NCBI GenBank assembly: GCA_907165065.1
Contig: OU015534.1
Location: forward strand, 12,407,686-12,471,685
Length of the DNA: 64,000 nucleotides
From: Caprimulgus europaeus
Taxonomy: Eukaryota > Chordata > Aves > Caprimulgiformes > Caprimulgidae
Direction of reading: 5' to 3'
Below the pieces are notes generated by a model, which worked only from the letters and a program-made list of their open reading frames with translations, was not told the DNA's origin and did no database searches. Both the position numbers and the translations under genes were made by a program. Below, one piece after another: positions 60,574-64,000 of the stretch. Each line of letters begins with the position of its first letter. Position 1 is the first letter of the stretch.

Positions 60574-63500
60574 AAAGGATAGGAATCTACTGCTATTACT
60601 TATACATTGTTCACCATGAACTGTGAACTGCTGTGATTCAACCCTGATGACAATCTGTGTAGGATTTAGTACACTTACTTGCAGTGGAACTATCACTTTT
60701 CCTCCAAACTTACTTTATGTGAAAATCGGGAACTACAGAGCATTATTCTTTATATTACATGCACAAGCTATCCAAAACAGGAAAAATTCAAAGGCAAACC
60801 TTTAAACAAATTAGTACATTCCAGATCTAGAATAGTCCAGCTTCTTCCGGATATGTTTTCTGACATAAAGGCACCTCTAGGTACCACTTCTTTCACAAAA
60901 TCATGTCAGTCAGTGAAAAAAAAACAGATGATACTCATGCTTAAATACTCAGTGCTTGAACCGAATACTTTAATTTTCAACCCTGATATTCTTCTAACCT
61001 AGCTGGTTCATGAAATTTGCAGCATGGCACTACATCCTCTGGGGAAGAAGAAAGGCAAAGCAAATTAAGATACAATTCTCTAAGCTAACTAGGAGCCTGA
61101 AATCAGTAATAAATCTGTTGCTTGACAAAAGTTATTAAATGATGCAAATTACTAGTAGCATTCCTCTTCCAAATCCAGTGTGGTGATAGCGGCATGATAT
61201 GACAACACTAATGGATGTCAAATGCTTTACATTAAAAAAAACACTGGTATTCACATTGTGGCCTTCAAGTCTTGTTAAGATAGTTCACTTTTAACTGCTA
61301 GCAAAAAAGTACACTTCTGTTGGTCTCCTTTCATACTAGGCTTTTTGAAGGAGAGAAAGACAAGGATAGGTAGAACAATCTTTTTTTAAAAAGCACAGAG
61401 AAACAAACATAATTTAGATCTGAAAGGTTGCTTTCCAAATAATTATTTGTAGAAAAAAATAAAATAGCCTTGTCTATGACATAAAAGCAGTATGCACTCT
61501 CTAATATTATAGACTCCAGTTTTGTATCTAAAATTATGGCTGGGACAGGCTGGGACAGACTGTTTTATGAGCCCAGAGTGTCTAAAAGAATGTGTGTCAT
61601 TACATGATGTCTCTTCTCTGCATCAAATTCACCAGAACAGCGAAAATCCAAAGCATCACTTATATCTCACACCAAAGGAAACAGCCCCTTGCTAGTACCT
61701 GGTAACTCAAGGCATTTCACAAAAAACAAAACAAAAAAACCCATGGGTGTTAAATTAGATAAATGAGGTGGCTCTACCAACACATGCACACCTGCAAACT
61801 ATCTTCAAAAGCAGGGTCCCAAACCCATTTTGTTAGAAAAAAACATGGAAAAAAACCTATAGTAATTATTCCTTTTACTGTATCATTGAGCGACTGGTAG
61901 ACCCATATTAAATCCCACTCATAACTTGTTTCTGTGAGACTGCAAGATTTTTTTTTCCCTCATAAACCTGCCCAGTCACATTTGGAATTTCTCTAAACTT
62001 TGGGCACCAAAACATCCTGCAACAATGCACTTCACAGCTTAAGTTACACATAGCATGAAATATTTAATCTTAAACCTGATGGTGACCTTCAGTCCTCATG
62101 CGAGGAAGAGAAAACGAGTGTCCCCACTCTTTACCCTTCTCTCTGTTAGGACTTTGTCAAGTTTAACATAGATCTCCCTTGCTCTCAGGTTCTTCTCTCC
62201 TGAAGATCTGGGGAGACAGCTGCTCATCCCTGCTGCATTTCTCTGAAATTTTAAGTTCCACTAAGTTCTTTCCTAGACGGAGGACTAAAAACTGACCATC
62301 ATTCAGGGCGTAAGACACACCACAGACTAAGACAGCAATGCAATTATGCCTTCATTTCATTTTCTATTCATCTCGGTAATTTGTAAAATTATTTTCTTTT
62401 TTGATCACTGCTGACTACACTGATGATCAGTGGACTATTGTGCAAAGCTACTGAAGGTTTATCACTTTCATCATATAAAACTGGGTCTGGCAAAAGAGAG
62501 AAGAATCCACTTGAGAAAATATTTTAAAAGGAGTCCTTGATGAATAGTCTTGCTCTCAATAGATACAATCTTGGTGAGATAATTACGTCTAAATTACACT
62601 TAAAAAGTAGCTTAAACTCTACTGGACAAAAGTTCTTGGCAGACCAAGTTGAGAGCAATGCAAAAACATTTTTAAAGGTAGTACTACTAAATCAAACATA
62701 AAAGTGGAATGCTGCAAGGTAAATGCGTTCAGTCAATGCAACGAGCAGCCTACTCCTTGTTGGGCTTTGAGGATAGAGCTAAATGCTGCCGAGGCCAGGG
62801 CAGTCTCCTTGATCAACAGAGATAAAGTTCTGCCCAGACTAGTAATACTAGATGCAGAACATAGGTTGAGAAGAAAGCTGTGTCCACATTTTGAAAATTT
62901 ATTTTGAAAAAAGCTACTGCTGACGCCTTGCCACCTACCTTCAAACTTCTACAGAGTGAAGTCTGAGAGCATTTATTTTTTTTCACAGTACAACTCTCAG
63001 TTTTCTTACATTTACAAAAAAATAATGAAGTCTTGCTTATAAATATATTTCATCTTTTTCCACACGTGAATGATTTTAGAAAGAAAAGTCCAAGGAGACC
63101 AAGGCTTCCTCCAGCACAGAGCTCAGTGAAGCAGCTGCGGCGCTATTACTCACTGGCCTGCCCGTGGTGAAAACAATGCCACAGCTATGCCTCAGTGGGC
63201 AACAAAGGAGTTCATTCTTCAAGGGTTATTCAACTCTTTTGTGTCTTAGCTGAGCCTGCAAACTCAGAAAGCAGGAGACGAGTTAATGTTCACCAGGACA
63301 GCTGAAACATAACATTGATAGGTGCCCAGTTTAAGAACAGCATGGTCATTTAAAGAAAGAAGAAAACAGGAGAGCAGGGTAGGAGCTGAGCAGAGATCGT
63401 GTTTCTCCAAGTGCCAGCAATTTCTGACTCATGGATCACTCCACATAAATCTAAGGATTTTTCTTCCCTAGTCAGCCTGTCACCATAAACAGATTTTTTT

Positions 63501-64000
63501 CATTAAAATATATGCCAGGTTCAGACGTTTTGCTGCTCCAATCCAAAACCTCTACCCAAGTAACATTCCCAGTTCCTAATCTCTTCTCACTGTTTTTCCT
63601 TTTATTGTCCACCCACCACTGGATTTCTCACAAACTGTAGACTCCTTGTTTAATGTCTCCCTTACAATGACAAATGAAGAAATAATTTATTCCCATTCCC
63701 TATTTATAAGCCACCCAGAAGCAAGGTCAAAGCAGCTCCCCAGGCACCTGCTCACACTGAATACGGTGCAAACACAGCACCAATGCTGCCAGATCAACCA
63801 CAGGAGTAGTCTTCTAAAGTTCCCTTGCTCCAGTTGCCCCATCCCCAGCAAGGCAGAAGAGATACTAAAACAGTTCTCACCTCCTAGCACAGCCACACTC
63901 ACATGTATGGATTTCATATGATGTACTGCAAAACACAACCTCGTTTGAAAGGGAGACAGGAAAAAGCCAAGACACCAGCCACGAGATACAGAGCTCTTCA
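60574..64000. other. Unique non-coding sequence
   Basis: No gene, RNA or element was recognised. Small items: a 10-bp tandem pair (gctgggacag at 61539 and 61549), an A-rich aaaacaaaac tract (61722-61739) and short T runs near 61949 and 62979. Frames of up to 107 codons (60679-61002) match nothing known. Confidence 0.5.

Noticed and set aside
1-64000. CRISPR arrays, operons, tRNA or rRNA genes, phage or insertion sequences
   Set aside because: No regularly spaced repeats, no compact coding blocks and no structural RNA signatures; the window is vertebrate non-coding DNA.

Overview
The window looks like non-coding vertebrate DNA, most likely from a bird. The main evidence is its transposon content. 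Every interspersed repeat I could place with confidence is a CR1-type LINE fossil or an ancient CORE-SINE (MIR-like). The copy at 51091-51360 has the typical bird CR1 3' region and still encodes the C-terminal peptide [17 protein letters not shown] on the minus strand. I saw no L1, Alu, B1/B2 or tRNA-derived SINE and no bacterial gene architecture. A non-avian sauropsid cannot be fully excluded, because turtles and crocodilians also carry CR1.

I found no recognisable protein-coding gene, RNA gene, CRISPR array or operon. The longest Met-initiated open frames (194, 163, 148, 141 and 139 codons) resemble no family I know, and they sit in low-complexity or arbitrary sequence. The stretch is probably intergenic, or lies inside one or more very large introns. 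Three or four short segments have good splice-site context and could be exons. The best is on the minus strand at 23264-23434: a 56-residue in-frame tail with one predicted membrane helix, placed directly after a strong polypyrimidine tract and AG.

Layout: 1-719 is plain AT-rich sequence. 720-2440 is a long, decayed minus-strand CR1 running from 3' UTR to reverse transcriptase. 2441-8180 is mostly unique sequence with a CpG-dense patch near 4.1 kb. 8184-8359 is a MIR-like SINE. 8.4-18.6 kb is unique sequence. 18.6-21.5 kb is notably AT-rich. 21.68-23.43 kb holds a Z-DNA-like palindrome, a CpG patch, a 70-bp tandem duplication and the candidate terminal exon. 25572-25590 is a run of 19 G. 28.0-29.6 kb holds nested inverted repeats, a (GAAA)n microsatellite and a second alternating purine-pyrimidine palindrome. 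29850-31270 is a plus-strand CR1 reverse-transcriptase fossil. 34480-35210 is a minus-strand CR1 reverse-transcriptase fossil. 35-51 kb is unique sequence with a CTCF-like motif and a CpG patch. 51091-51360 and 60520-60573 are CR1 3' ends. The remainder is unique sequence.

I see no convincing new biological system. The items most worth a second look are the candidate terminal exon, the 70-bp duplication, the nested inverted repeats, the MIR relic and the G19 tract. All element boundaries are estimates by eye; no alignment or database search was run.
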